Source of the DNA: Bacteroides sp.
Lineage (GTDB): Bacteria; Bacteroidota; Bacteroidia; Bacteroidales; Muribaculaceae
Assembly (NCBI GenBank): GCA_023663525.1
Contig: JAMPHF010000001.1
Span: 580,915-616,824, forward strand
Length of the DNA stretch: 35,910 nucleotides
Direction: 5' to 3'
A model generated the notes under the pieces. That model saw only the letters and a list, made by a program, of their open reading frames with translations. It did not search any database and was not told where the DNA came from. Both the position numbers and the translations under genes were made by a program. Positions 8,925 to 17,278 of the stretch are shown one piece after another. Positions within the stretch are counted from its first letter, which is position 1; every line of letters starts with the position of its first letter.

Positions 8925-9238
8925 AAATTATGGTTGAAGAAATGTGATTGCACAATCGATCCAAGCCAACAACCGCACCAAAGCCGAGTTGACTTGCAAC
9001 CACAAATTTACAACTTAATTTCCAAACCCTCCGCAATCTTCATGTTTTTTAAGAGTGTTTTTAATCTTCAAAGTTTCCAATAAGAAGTGCGAGGACAGTT
9101 TTAACGTGCCGTCCGTCAACGCATCAGCCATTCAATAACCTCATTTTATTCGGCTTTTGCTCGTAAGAAAATATCAAGAAATCCCCTGCGGCATGGCATG
9201 CCGCAGGGGATTTCCTGATGTAGGGAATTTCCTAACCG
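8925..9238. other. Intergenic region, 314 bp
   Basis: Holds the upstream region of the prolyl oligopeptidase, with a minus-strand TAAATTTG box at 9003-9010 but no -33 box at the usual spacing, and the strong hairpin terminator at 9179-9213. No convincing gene is seen. Confidence 0.6.
9179..9213 (-). terminator. Perfect 17-bp hairpin terminator
   Basis: The two 17-base arms pair perfectly around a single central base; arm outer part AAATCCCCTGCGGC, 9179-9195 with 9197-9213. The stem begins and ends in an A/T triplet, giving a short U tail on the minus strand after the von Willebrand gene. Likely bidirectional. Confidence 0.85.
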
Positions 9239-10378
9239 TTATTCCAATGTAATGGTGAACGTGCGTTCAGCGCGGACTGTTCCATCGGGTGAGAGAATGG
9301 TGATTCGGACTTCATGTGCTTTTCCATCCATGAGGTCACGGACATTCGTGATACGGATCACATAGGAATTGCGCATTGCGTCGGTGACAGGAAGGCTTTC
9401 AAGCGTAACATCGGTGAAGCTGCTGTTGGTGTAGATTACCGTACCACCGGTGTATTCCGACATGAGACGGTTTGACTCGTTGCGATCGCTGCTTTGGCTT
9501 GCGCTATAAACTGTATGGATTGTGCCGAGAGTCGTGTCCCAATTGGTGAGCAATGATTCAACCGAGAACAACTCATTACCTCTGTTCTGGTTTGGCTCGT
9601 CAGTAAAGTTCACGAAAATGCGGTTGGCATCTTTACGGAAAGTAAACAGATCAGTGGCAAAGCGTAGGGCTGCCATGCCACATTCAGCATTTGAGCCACC
9701 TCCTGTGCGGTACTTTTCTTTGTTTGAAGCGAAAAGTGCCAAATCTTCCTCGCTCCCCGTAAATCCGACAGTTCTATTCGTGCCGCTAACACCTGTACGA
9801 TTCAGGAAGTCACTCAAAACCTGATAAGAGCCAACGTTTACTGCACCATTGATGGCACCGTCATAGCCGACACATCCAAACTTGATGTCGAGGCTGGTCT
9901 TGTCGAGTTTCTCTGCCCAAGTGGTGATGTCGCGGGCAATCGTATTGGCTTCCTGCGACATTGAGCCGGAGTTGTCAACAAGGAACACAAGGTCAACCGG
10001 GACTGCACGCTCGTTATTGTCATCAGCGGTATTATAGACTTTCACCCCCTTAGGCTGACCGTCAACTTCTACCCAAATATTCTGTCCGGCCTCGCCTGTA
10101 CCGATAAGACGCAGCCAATCAAGGGTGGCATTGTCCTGAATGCCGGTCATGTCGATGCGGAACACGGTCGAACCGTCTTCATCGACAGCCGTGTACTTGA
10201 TGTTGGGGATGGTAGTGTTAGGCTCTCCTCCGAGGTCAGGATTAGGATCGGCCTTCACATCCTCAGGGATGTCAGTATCAGGTCCTTTCTGCGGCTCATC
10301 GGTCTGGGTCAGCGACGACGCAGGGAAGCCGATGAAAAACAGCGATAAAATCGCTGATGAAATCAAAAATTTTTTCAT
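9239..10378 (-). CDS. Secreted von Willebrand factor A domain protein
   Basis: A 379-residue exported protein with a signal peptide (MKKFLISSAILSLFFIGFPA). After a Pro/Asp-rich linker comes a beta-rich module (about 60-125), then a VWA domain starting at residue 128. The metal-ion-dependent adhesion site is DNSGSMS, with D135, S137 and S139. The final about 60 residues look like a small beta-sandwich (EVRITILSPDGTVRAERTFTITLE). VWA proteins bind protein or surface ligands through the metal site; the ligand here is unknown. It is monocistronic by position, with its own terminator. Confidence 0.85.
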   Translation of the reverse strand: MKKFLISSAILSLFFIGFPASSLTQTDEPQKGPDTDIPEDVKADPNPDLGGEPNTTIPNIKYTAVDEDGSTVFRIDMTGIQDNATLDWLRLIGTGEAGQNIWVEVDGQPKGVKVYNTADDNNERAVPVDLVFLVDNSGSMSQEANTIARDITTWAEKLDKTSLDIKFGCVGYDGAINGAVNVGSYQVLSDFLNRTGVSGTNRTVGFTGSEEDLALFASNKEKYRTGGGSNAECGMAALRFATDLFTFRKDANRIFVNFTDEPNQNRGNELFSVESLLTNWDTTLGTIHTVYSASQSSDRNESNRLMSEYTGGTVIYTNSSFTDVTLESLPVTDAMRNSYVIRITNVRDLMDGKAHEVRITILSPDGTVRAERTFTITLE

Positions 10379-10481
10379 AATGTCGGTTTATTTGTATGTT
10401 TATAACTGTGTTTTCAAGGCGTGTATGGCATACAGGCAAAGGCTCGGTTTCAAGTCAGCACCTCAAAGCAATTCTACACCG

Positions 10482-10489
10482 CAAATTTA
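10482..10489 (-). promoter_or_regulatory. -7 box before the VWA gene
   Basis: CAAATTTA on the plus strand reads TAAATTTG on the minus strand, a full match to TAnnTTTG, about 104 bases upstream of the VWA start. The expected -33 position falls in a run of ten C (10509-10518), so no TTTG is present there. Confidence 0.4.
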
Positions 10490-10548
10490 AACTTATTTTT
10501 ACAAATTACCCCCCCCCCGATTATTAAATTATGTTAATAGAATAATAA

Positions 10549-10584
10549 GAGACTGATTTCAGCAATGACGCTGAGACCAGTCTC
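10549..10584 (-). terminator. Hairpin terminator of the xerC-hpf operon
   Basis: GAGACTG (10549-10555) pairs with CAGTCTC (10578-10584), with an inner stem TCAGC/GCTGA and a six-base loop. Read on the minus strand it lies about 65 bases after the hpf stop and is followed by a T/A-rich tail. Confidence 0.6.
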
Positions 10585-10648
10585 CGTACTTTTTGTGCTT
10601 TTGTCTATTTGTCCCTTTTTCAGCGATACATTAAGGGGACGGAATGGA

Positions 10649-10942
10649 TTATTTCTTGTTCTTTACTTTTTCGAGCTGTTTGTCGAGGGCTTCGATGCAG
10701 AGGTCCACACCTTCTTCAAATGTGTCGGCTGTCTTCGTGGCGACCTGGTCAGGCTCCTGCGGGACACAGAGGCTGATGATGACTTCTTTATTGAGAGCGG
10801 TCTCGGGCTTGATGACCCTGAGGGAGACTTCGGCGCTCATCACGCTGGGATAGCGACGGGTCAGCTTATCTATTTTCTTGTTGATGAAGGAAGTGAGCTT
10901 CTCGCTGATGTCAAAGTGGATGGCATTGATGTTAATTTCCAT
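10649..10942 (-). CDS. hpf: Ribosome hibernation-promoting factor, short form (HPF/RaiA)
   Basis: A 97-residue protein of the HPF/YfiA family, which binds the small subunit of idle ribosomes in stationary phase. The beta-alpha-beta-beta-beta-alpha pattern is visible: MEININAIHFDISEKL, helix INKKIDKLTRRYPS, then strands and a final helix ending in a basic tail (KQLEKVKNKK). It lacks the C-terminal dimerisation domain of long HPF, so it is the short type. The gene starts inside the last 11 bases of the xerC-type gene, so the two are translationally coupled. Confidence 0.9.
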   Translation of the reverse strand: MEININAIHFDISEKLTSFINKKIDKLTRRYPSVMSAEVSLRVIKPETALNKEVIISLCVPQEPDQVATKTADTFEEGVDLCIEALDKQLEKVKNKK

Positions 10943-11873
10943 TTTTTCCTCCTTTTTTTAGTGCACGGGGATGTGCGAGTTGGTAATTATGTTTGAGTTC
11001 ACTGTAAGTGACGTGGGTATAGATCTGCGTCGATGCGAGAGAGGCGTGGCCGAGAAGCTGCTGCACGGAGCTTAGCGGGGCACCGGCGTTAAGCATATCG
11101 GTTGCGAATGAGTGGCGCAACACGTGCGGACTCAGTCGCGAGGCGTGAACATTGCCTTCGGTCAGTGCCCTGTTGACCACCCGATAGATGAGCCGACGAT
11201 AGAGCGGCGAGCCTTTCCGGCTGACAAGCAGGGGGGCTTGGCGGTCGAGAGGAGATATGGAGGTCATGGGAGAGGCGTCGCGCAGCCGCCGGTAGGAGTC
11301 GATGCTCTCGGAGAGTGACGGGCCGATAGGTATTATTCTTTCTTTATTACGCTTGCCGAGCACTTTTAGTTCACCCTTACGGGTGTCGGCATTGACATCG
11401 AGCAGCCCGATGAGTTCGGAGCAGCGCATACCTGTGGAGTATAGAATGTCGATGATCAGCCTGTCGCGGACAGTGGTGAAGTCATCGTCGGGCAATTGGT
11501 CCTCCTCATCGAGAAGCCGCTCGGTGTCCTCCTTTCGGATGAACACCGGGAGACTCTTGGGCAATCTTGCGAGGGTCAGACCGGCTGCGGGATTCGAGCT
11601 GAGACCGTGGCAGCGCATGAGGAAACGGTAGAAAGCTCTGACGGCGGAGACTTTGCGCCGGATGGTGCGGACGGTAGTTCCACCGGCCGCGAGATGGCTC
11701 ACCCACAATCGGAGATCGGATGTGGTGACATCCATCGGGGCGAACTGTTCGGGATGGGAGTCCGTAGCGAAATCAGCCCAGGCGTTGAGGTCTGTACGGT
11801 AGGCACTGACTGTCAGTACAGAGTAGTTAAGCTCAAGGCGTATATGGTCGAGGAATTGTTCAATCAGATTCAT
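10932..11873 (-). CDS. xerC: XerC/XerD-type tyrosine recombinase
   Basis: A 313-residue site-specific recombinase of the usual Xer length. The N-terminal SAM-like DNA-binding domain (LIEQFLDHIRLELNYS...) precedes the catalytic domain. Catalytic residues: first arginine in STGMRCSELIGL, the HxxR box in SPHVLRHSFATDML, a second histidine in LGHASLAST and the nucleophile Tyr285 in TQIYTHV. Xer proteins resolve chromosome dimers at dif. Length, catalytic motifs and coupling to hpf point to housekeeping Xer rather than the integrase of the element 8 kb to the right. XerC versus XerD cannot be settled here. Confidence 0.88.
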   Translation of the reverse strand: MNLIEQFLDHIRLELNYSVLTVSAYRTDLNAWADFATDSHPEQFAPMDVTTSDLRLWVSHLAAGGTTVRTIRRKVSAVRAFYRFLMRCHGLSSNPAAGLTLARLPKSLPVFIRKEDTERLLDEEDQLPDDDFTTVRDRLIIDILYSTGMRCSELIGLLDVNADTRKGELKVLGKRNKERIIPIGPSLSESIDSYRRLRDASPMTSISPLDRQAPLLVSRKGSPLYRRLIYRVVNRALTEGNVHASRLSPHVLRHSFATDMLNAGAPLSSVQQLLGHASLASTQIYTHVTYSELKHNYQLAHPRALKKGGKNGN

Positions 11874-12017
11874 ATTTTCGCCGGTGGGATGATTTGTCGG
11901 TAGCGAAAATAGACAATATTTATGAATAAAGCAATTTCAGAAAGATGTTTTTCGACATGTCTTTTCGACATGTTTCCTGACATCTCCCTGAATTGCAGAT
12001 AATTCCCCCGATTGTCG

Positions 12018-13220
12018 TCAACCGGCAACGGTGGGAATGACAAGGGCGGCCGATGGGACGGCGGTCATGAATGATTTCGGTGTATTGTTGATCACATCGC
12101 AGACTGCATCCGGGATGTGCGGGAACACCAAGGCGTAGTCGCCCGAGGAATACCCCGAGTGGGTGGCTATTGCTGACAGCGTCAGCGCGCCGATGATGAA
12201 AAGGACCTCAAAGATGGCAGCAGTGATGAGGGTGGCTGTCGAGGGAGATTTGAGCCGCAGCAGAGGGATGCACGAGTACCGAACAATGAGAAGAAAGGGA
12301 ATGAGGACAGCGAAGAATGTACAGATATAGCCAAGACCTTCGGTCACGGGCGAAGCCGTGTCAATCATATTGAGACCTTCGAGCACCGTAGGAATCCCGG
12401 CGACGAGCAGGAGTATCAGCCCCACTATCGAGGCGAGGATCACCCCGATGAGACCGAGGGAGCAGAAACCAAACACGATTGCGAAGAACCCGAGGATGAA
12501 TTTTGCGGCTATCGAGAAGAATGTGTTGATGAACGTCGAGAGTGACGATGCGTTGACATTAGGGATGGGCGCGGCAGGGGGGACGGAGTTGTTGATGACG
12601 GTCTGGCCGATGTTGTCGAGCGTCACGGGCTGCCCCTGCATTTCAAGGATTTCGCGCGGAGTGCGTGCGACCGGAATCACCATCCATGCGATGAGATAGA
12701 TGATGACGCATGGCCAGACGTATGTACAGATGGCAATGACCACTGCGAGGATTCTCATGATGGTCACATCCCATCCGAGATACTGTGCGAGGCCGGCAAT
12801 GACACCTCCGAACACGTTGTGGCGCATGTCGCGGAAAAGTTTCCTTTGTATAGGTGGTGGCGGTGGAGTCTGTGGAGCGTTGTAGGGCGGCACGTCCGCA
12901 CCATCGCATCCGGCATTGTCAGCCGTGGAGCCGCACGTGGAGTTCTCCCGGCTGTCATCGCTGTCGGAGATTTCCTCCGGCCGACCCATCGTCTCGATGA
13001 CGCGGTTGACATCCTCGATGACGATCACGTTTGCGCCGAGGTTAATGCGCTCATCGAAAAGTTCGGATATGCGCGATTCGATGTCATCGACAATTTCCTC
13101 ACCCTCCTCGCCTGTGAATGTGGCGCGGAGCTGAGAGAGATAGTCGAGGAGGAGCTTGTAGGCATCCTCATCGATATAGAATACTTTGCCGTTGATATTT
13201 ACGGGAAATGTCTTTTTCAT
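12018..13220 (-). CDS. PspC-domain membrane protein
   Basis: A 400-residue protein with a cytoplasmic N-terminal part (residues 1-110, acidic), then a PspC domain beginning at RKLFRDMRHNVFGGVIAGLAQ, followed by several hydrophobic helices through to the C-terminus. PspC proteins sense membrane stress and often travel with transcription regulators. The ATG at 13220 overlaps the stop of the upstream padR gene as ATGA, so the two are translationally coupled; the longer frame would run back through padR and is rejected. Confidence 0.85.
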   Translation of the reverse strand: MKKTFPVNINGKVFYIDEDAYKLLLDYLSQLRATFTGEEGEEIVDDIESRISELFDERINLGANVIVIEDVNRVIETMGRPEEISDSDDSRENSTCGSTADNAGCDGADVPPYNAPQTPPPPPIQRKLFRDMRHNVFGGVIAGLAQYLGWDVTIMRILAVVIAICTYVWPCVIIYLIAWMVIPVARTPREILEMQGQPVTLDNIGQTVINNSVPPAAPIPNVNASSLSTFINTFFSIAAKFILGFFAIVFGFCSLGLIGVILASIVGLILLLVAGIPTVLEGLNMIDTASPVTEGLGYICTFFAVLIPFLLIVRYSCIPLLRLKSPSTATLITAAIFEVLFIIGALTLSAIATHSGYSSGDYALVFPHIPDAVCDVINNTPKSFMTAVPSAALVIPTVAG

Positions 13221-13582
13221 TCTTCTGTTGCGGTTTTTGATGGGTGAGAGGGGGTTGATTGTCGGGAGAGGAGATTGACTGAGTTTGCAATCTCGTCCCA
13301 TGAGTTTTGGAGCTGTCCGAGGAAGTCGATGCCCTGCGGGGTGATGGAATAATATTTCCTTGGCGGGCCCTGCATGGATTCCTCCCAGCGATACGACAGG
13401 AGTCCATCATTTTTCAGTCTCGTCAGCAGAGGGTAGAGAGTGCCTTCCATCACAATCAGGTGTGCTTCCTTCAGCCGGGCTATCATCTCTGAGGCGTATG
13501 CGTCGCCATGCCGGAGGAGTAGCAGCACACAGAATTCAAGCATCCCTTTGCGCATCTGCGATTTTAGATTATCAATGTTCAT
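13217..13582 (-). CDS. PadR-family transcriptional regulator
   Basis: A 121-residue winged-helix repressor of the PadR family. The N-terminal winged helix is clear: GMLEFCVLLLLRHGDAYASEMI, then HLIVMEGTLYPLLTRLKNDGLLSYRWEES, the family's TLYPLLxRLxxDGLL signature. The C-terminus has the dimerisation helix (GIDFLGQLQNSWDEIANSVN). ATG 13582 starts the protein at MNIDNLKSQMRKG, matching relatives. Coupled to the pspC-like gene, it probably controls its own operon through the palindrome just upstream, as PadR proteins commonly do. Confidence 0.9.
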   Translation of the reverse strand: MNIDNLKSQMRKGMLEFCVLLLLRHGDAYASEMIARLKEAHLIVMEGTLYPLLTRLKNDGLLSYRWEESMQGPPRKYYSITPQGIDFLGQLQNSWDEIANSVNLLSRQSTPSHPSKTATEE

Positions 13583-13614
13583 GTTTATGATGAGTTTTTG
13601 TGATATCAACGCCA

Positions 13615-13656
13615 CAAAGGTATGGGTTTGCAGAGTACTATGCAATGCAAGGTACT
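13615..13656 (-). promoter_or_regulatory. padR-pspC promoter with overlapping palindromic operator
   Basis: On the minus strand a TTG (13643-13645) stands 20 bases before TACCTTTG (13615-13622), a canonical Bacteroidota promoter. A 23-bp inverted repeat spans 13634-13656: outer arms AGTAC/GTACT and inner arms TGCA/TGCA around a central A. The palindrome covers the -33 box, so a bound dimer would block transcription. PadR as the ligand is inference from position. Confidence 0.7.
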
Positions 13657-13801
13657 ATAATTTAGAATTATTTAACAAATTTCGGATACCATCCTCTACT
13701 CAGAAGTAAATTTCATCCTCTCCACGAACCGTCAATCATTATCGGGTGTTACTACTTAAAATGGTTAAAACTAATATAAATATCTCTCAATTTCAACTGT
13801 T

Positions 13802-14842
13802 ATGAAAGCAAAATTGGTTGCAGTTACCATGACATTGATGGCACTTGCAGGTTTTCAGAATACTGCCGAAGGATGTTCACGAGTGCTTTACGTCGGCAAT
13901 GACAGTCTGCGTATAATCGGCCGGTCGCTCGACTGGAAGACCCCGATTCCAACTAATCTCTACGTCTACCCGCGCGGGATGCACAAGGTGGGCAACACTA
14001 TTCCCGGCTCGGTCGAGTGGACATCGAAATATGGTGCAGTCTACGCCGTAGGCTATGACGGCGGTGTGACCGAAGGAATGAACGAGAAGGGTCTCGTGGT
14101 GAGCGGTCTGTTCTGCAAAGGGACAGTATACGTCAACGACTCCACGATGAACCGTCCGCCCATGTCGCTCGCCATGTTCCCGGCATGGCTTCTCGACCTC
14201 TGCTCCAATACGGACGAGGCAGTGGCAATGCTGCGCAAACATGATTTCAACATTTCGGGAGCGACTTTCGACGGCGGAACGGTCTCGGCGTTGCATTGGG
14301 GCATCACAGATCCGACGGGGAAATGTGCGATGGTGGAGTTTGACCACGGCACAATTAAAATCTATGAGGGTCAGGACATCCCCGTGTTGACAAATGACCC
14401 GAATTTCCCGCAGATGAACGCCATCAATGACTATTGGGTCAAGAAAGGCGGCACTCACACCCTTCCGGGCACAGTGTCGAGTCCTGACCGCTTCGTCAGG
14501 GGATATTTCTTCGACCACAATGTGGAGAAGACCGGCGACCCCGATCTCGGAGTGTCCATCGTCAGGTCAATCCTGTTCAACGTTTCCGTTCCCTACACCT
14601 ATACCGTGCAAGGCGAGGGAAATGTCAGCTCGACGCAGTGGCGTTCGTTTGCCAACATCCGCGACCTCCGCTACTATTTTGATATTGTGACCAATCCGGG
14701 TCTCTACTACATTGACTTAAAGAAGTGTGATCTCCGTCCGGGTGCATCGGTCATGAAGCTCGATACCTCAAAAAGCTCAGACTATGTCGGTGATGTCACT
14801 TCCAAACTGTTCAAGACCGAACCTTTCACACCTATGTATTGA
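13802..14842 (+). CDS. Secreted choloylglycine hydrolase-family amidase
   Basis: A 346-residue Ntn-hydrolase of the linear amide C-N hydrolase family, which includes bile-salt hydrolases and penicillin V acylases. The signal peptide ends just before Cys25 (NTAEG-C-SRVLY), so removal of the leader would expose the catalytic N-terminal cysteine. Family motifs follow: RSLDW with the conserved Asp, EGMNEKGL, TNDPNFPQM with the conserved Asn, and DRFVRG with the conserved Arg. Expected location is periplasm or outside. Substrate (conjugated bile acids, N-acyl homoserine lactones or beta-lactam-like amides) cannot be fixed from sequence. Confidence 0.88.
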   Translation: MKAKLVAVTMTLMALAGFQNTAEGCSRVLYVGNDSLRIIGRSLDWKTPIPTNLYVYPRGMHKVGNTIPGSVEWTSKYGAVYAVGYDGGVTEGMNEKGLVVSGLFCKGTVYVNDSTMNRPPMSLAMFPAWLLDLCSNTDEAVAMLRKHDFNISGATFDGGTVSALHWGITDPTGKCAMVEFDHGTIKIYEGQDIPVLTNDPNFPQMNAINDYWVKKGGTHTLPGTVSSPDRFVRGYFFDHNVEKTGDPDLGVSIVRSILFNVSVPYTYTVQGEGNVSSTQWRSFANIRDLRYYFDIVTNPGLYYIDLKKCDLRPGASVMKLDTSKSSDYVGDVTSKLFKTEPFTPMY

Positions 14843-14929
14843 CTTTGTCTCAGATAATCCGGGGAAAATGTAATCCTCTTTCCCTTTCCATGCATTTATC
14901 TTAGGCTATAAAAAACACACACTACCCTA

Positions 14930-14970
14930 CCCCGCCCTCGCTCCATACGGTTGACTGAGCGAGGACGGGG
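14930..14970 (+). terminator. GC-rich hairpin after the amidase gene
   Basis: Arms 14930-14943 (CCCCGCCCTCGCTC) and 14957-14970 (GAGCGAGGACGGGG) pair with one mismatch and a 13-base loop, about 90 bases after the stop. The following ATTTCTTG gives only a weak U tail. Confidence 0.65.
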
Positions 14971-15063
14971 ATTTCTTGAACACCGTGATATTGACAATGA
15001 TTTGAAATTTACCGTGTTCTTCGTCTATACCTTACTTAATCCTTACTTAATCCGGATCATGTA

Positions 15064-15095
15064 TTTGTAATTCGGGGAAATTTTTAGTACTTTTG
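15064..15095 (+). promoter_or_regulatory. Canonical Bacteroidota promoter
   Basis: TTTG (15064-15067), 20-base spacer, TACTTTTG (15088-15095). It lies 41 bases before the ATG at 15137 and should drive the mini sorting-domain gene and the lipid kinase gene. Confidence 0.75.
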
Positions 15096-15136
15096 CGGAA
15101 GATAAGCAAGTTGTATAAATAATATTTTACCGGCCT

Positions 15137-15460
15137 ATGCGTCATGCCATCGTCATAGCGTTTATCGTGCTTTCAGCGTTACTCACCTCCGGGGCTTCAC
15201 CCCGCTGGGAGGCTGTAGATGCGCCCGGACGCATATTCACCACCGAGCAGCGGATAGAATCCGATGGTGTCGACGTGGCGGTGAGCGACAGTTCGATCTA
15301 CATAAGCTCGCAGCGTCAGGTCAGCGTCAAAGTGTTCACTATCCTCGGTCAACTGATCTCGCAGGAGACACTTCCGGCCGGGACTCACCGTCTGCAGATG
15401 AGTGCCAAGGGTATATACATACTCAAAATCGGTGCCACAACGCGACGTGTGACCATTTGA
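15137..15460 (+). CDS. Mini secreted protein with type IX-like sorting module
   Basis: A 107-residue protein consisting of a signal peptide (MRHAIVIAFIVLSALLTSGA), a short linker and a C-terminal module of about 60 residues: IYISSQRQVSVKVFTILGQL, LPAGTHRL, then KGIYILKIGATTRRVTI. This closely follows the type IX secretion (Por) C-terminal sorting domain pattern (V.V.d..G..v, l..G.y.l, GiYil.i....k.vi). Such domains normally follow large cargo, so one with almost no passenger is unusual. The lipid kinase starts 13 bases downstream. Confidence 0.7.
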   Translation: MRHAIVIAFIVLSALLTSGASPRWEAVDAPGRIFTTEQRIESDGVDVAVSDSSIYISSQRQVSVKVFTILGQLISQETLPAGTHRLQMSAKGIYILKIGATTRRVTI

Positions 15461-15473
15461 TGCCCGATTTTAC

Positions 15474-16436
15474 ATGAAAGCGCGTCTAATCATCAATCCA
15501 ATATCCGGCACACGCAACAAAGCCGGTCTCGATCGTCTTGTAATCGACACACTTGCCCCGATGGACTGCCAACTTGAGGTGGTGTACACAAAGGGACACG
15601 GCGATGCCACGAAACTCGCACTCTCAGCCATCGACAAGGGGTGTGGAATAGTCATCGCAGCCGGAGGCGACGGCACAATCAATGAGACTGCGGCCGCTCT
15701 CTGCGGCTCGGGGGTCGTGCTGGGCATTCTCCCCTGTGGCTCCGGCAATGGTCTTGCCCGTCATCTCGGCATACCGATCGACATCCGCGAGGGACTGAAA
15801 GTGATTCTTGAGAATCATCCCGAGAACATAGACTATGCCACGGTCAATGACCGTAAATTTTTCTGCACTTTCGGTGTCGGGTTCGATGCAGCGGTCAGCG
15901 CAGCGTTCGCCCGAAAGAAGACACGCGGCAAGCTGACCTATCTCCAGAGCACCTTCGAGACATACGCCGGTTATGAGCCGGAATACTACACCATAAGCGC
16001 AAACGGCAAGAAACTCACAGAGCGGGCTTTCCTCGTGGCGGTATGCAATGCCTCGCAGTATGGCAACAATGCCTACATAGCCCCGAGTGCGTCAATCAAC
16101 GACGGCCTGCTTGATGTCACTATCATTCATGCCGGCAACACTCTCTCGACAGCTCTTGTCGGGGTGGACATGCTCACTGGCATGATTGAGCGCAATATGC
16201 TCATCCACACGCTCCGCACGGACAACATCGTGATCGAGCGCGAACGTCGCGGACCGTCGCACATCGACGGCGAGCCTCTTGAGATGGCTGACCGCCTCGA
16301 CATCCGTTGCCATCACAATGGATTGAGGGTATTCACCCCGACTGTGGTCCATCCGTTCAAACCGATACTGACCCCGGTGACAGCCATGTTCAATGACATC
16401 AAAATCGCAGTATCCAACATCTTCCAACCCCACTGA
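15474..16436 (+). CDS. Diacylglycerol kinase-family lipid kinase (YegS-like)
   Basis: A 320-residue cytoplasmic/membrane-peripheral kinase of the DAGK catalytic family (YegS/BmrU type), expected to phosphorylate a lipid such as diacylglycerol or a sphingoid base using ATP. Motifs: opening INPISGTRNKA, nucleotide loop GGDGTINE (64-71), then ILPCGSGNGLARHLGIP and FCTFGVGFDAAVS. C-terminal HIDGEPLE is the usual strand near the metal site. Bacteroidota make sphingolipids, so a sphingoid substrate is possible but not shown. Probably co-transcribed with the mini sorting-domain gene. Confidence 0.9.
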   Translation: MKARLIINPISGTRNKAGLDRLVIDTLAPMDCQLEVVYTKGHGDATKLALSAIDKGCGIVIAAGGDGTINETAAALCGSGVVLGILPCGSGNGLARHLGIPIDIREGLKVILENHPENIDYATVNDRKFFCTFGVGFDAAVSAAFARKKTRGKLTYLQSTFETYAGYEPEYYTISANGKKLTERAFLVAVCNASQYGNNAYIAPSASINDGLLDVTIIHAGNTLSTALVGVDMLTGMIERNMLIHTLRTDNIVIERERRGPSHIDGEPLEMADRLDIRCHHNGLRVFTPTVVHPFKPILTPVTAMFNDIKIAVSNIFQPH

Positions 16437-16462
16437 TCCACCTGTAAGAATAAGGCACATAA

Positions 16463-16521
16463 CGATATAAGCACATAAGGGAGATATTCCAAAAGTCTTG
16501 TTCCCTTATGTGCTTATGTCG
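16463..16521. terminator. Long hairpin between convergent genes
   Basis: A 20-base arm at 16463-16482 pairs with 16502-16521 with a single mismatch (inner part GCACATAAGGGA / TCCCTTATGTGC), loop of 19. It lies between the convergent lipid-kinase and DJ-1 genes and can serve both. Confidence 0.75.
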
Positions 16522-16553
16522 TCTGTATTCCTTTTCAGGATAATGTTCCCTTA

Positions 16554-17105
16554 TCAAAGGAGTATTTGCGAAGCGATATTGTCGGCTGCGTCCTGTCCCT
16601 TGAGTGCCTCTATGATGGAGAGGGCAAAGGGGATGGCCGACGATGGGCCGTTGGCTGTTATGACATTACGGTCAACGACCACACGCTGATTCTTGTGGTG
16701 TGCGCCACCGGCGTTAAGACCTTCCTCAAAACCGGGATAGCATGTCGCGTCATAGCCCTCAAGTATGCCGAGAGGAGCGAGCACCACTGCCGGTGCCGCG
16801 CAGATGGCTGCGATATTGCCTCCGGCTTTGTGTTGGTCGGACAGAATCTGGCATACGCGCTGATTGGCGGCAATGTTCTTGGCTCCGGGCATACCACCGG
16901 GGAGGACATACATGCGCGCGCCGTCCGGGCAATCGGCGAGCAGAATGTCGGCAGCGACCTCGATATTGTGTGCGCCACGCACGGCGAGTGTCGGGTTGAG
17001 CGACACGGTCTCGACATTGATGTCGGCTCTACGCAGGAGATCGACTGTCGCAAGGGCCTCTGTTTCCTCGAAACCATCGGCGAGAAATACGTATGTTTTT
17101 TCCAT
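16554..17105 (-). CDS. DJ-1/PfpI-family protein (YajL/ThiJ type)
   Basis: A 183-residue DJ-1 superfamily protein. The nucleophile elbow is AICAAPAVVLAPLG with Cys102, the conserved acid is Glu14 in DGFEETEA, and the glycine-rich PGGMPGA loop is present. This is the YajL/DJ-1 branch rather than the intracellular protease branch, judged from length and the ICAAP elbow. Members are linked to oxidative-stress protection and glyoxal detoxification; the exact reaction is debated in the literature. A minus-strand -7 box TATATTTG (17200-17207) lies upstream. Confidence 0.88.
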   Translation of the reverse strand: MEKTYVFLADGFEETEALATVDLLRRADINVETVSLNPTLAVRGAHNIEVAADILLADCPDGARMYVLPGGMPGAKNIAANQRVCQILSDQHKAGGNIAAICAAPAVVLAPLGILEGYDATCYPGFEEGLNAGGAHHKNQRVVVDRNVITANGPSSAIPFALSIIEALKGQDAADNIASQILL

Positions 17106-17278
17106 GATGTTTGTATTATTGATGATTATAAGAGTGAATTATTGCTATCTGACATTGGGATTCAACCAATTTTGACTGACTATTTAACGTCTGTCATCAC
17201 AAATATACTGATTTCATAGCTATAAATTATTCTTTTTTTGAGTATTTTAGTAATTTTGGTGTAAAAAACAGCTCATAT

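Noticed and set aside
10932..11873. The Xer-type recombinase as the integrase of the element
   Set aside because: It is 8 kb outside the element, coupled to hpf, and has the length and motifs of housekeeping Xer proteins.
11950..11973. Tandem TTTCGACATGT copies 13 bp apart upstream of xerC
   Set aside because: Only two short copies in an AT-rich gap and not positioned as a recognisable operator or dif site; could be chance.
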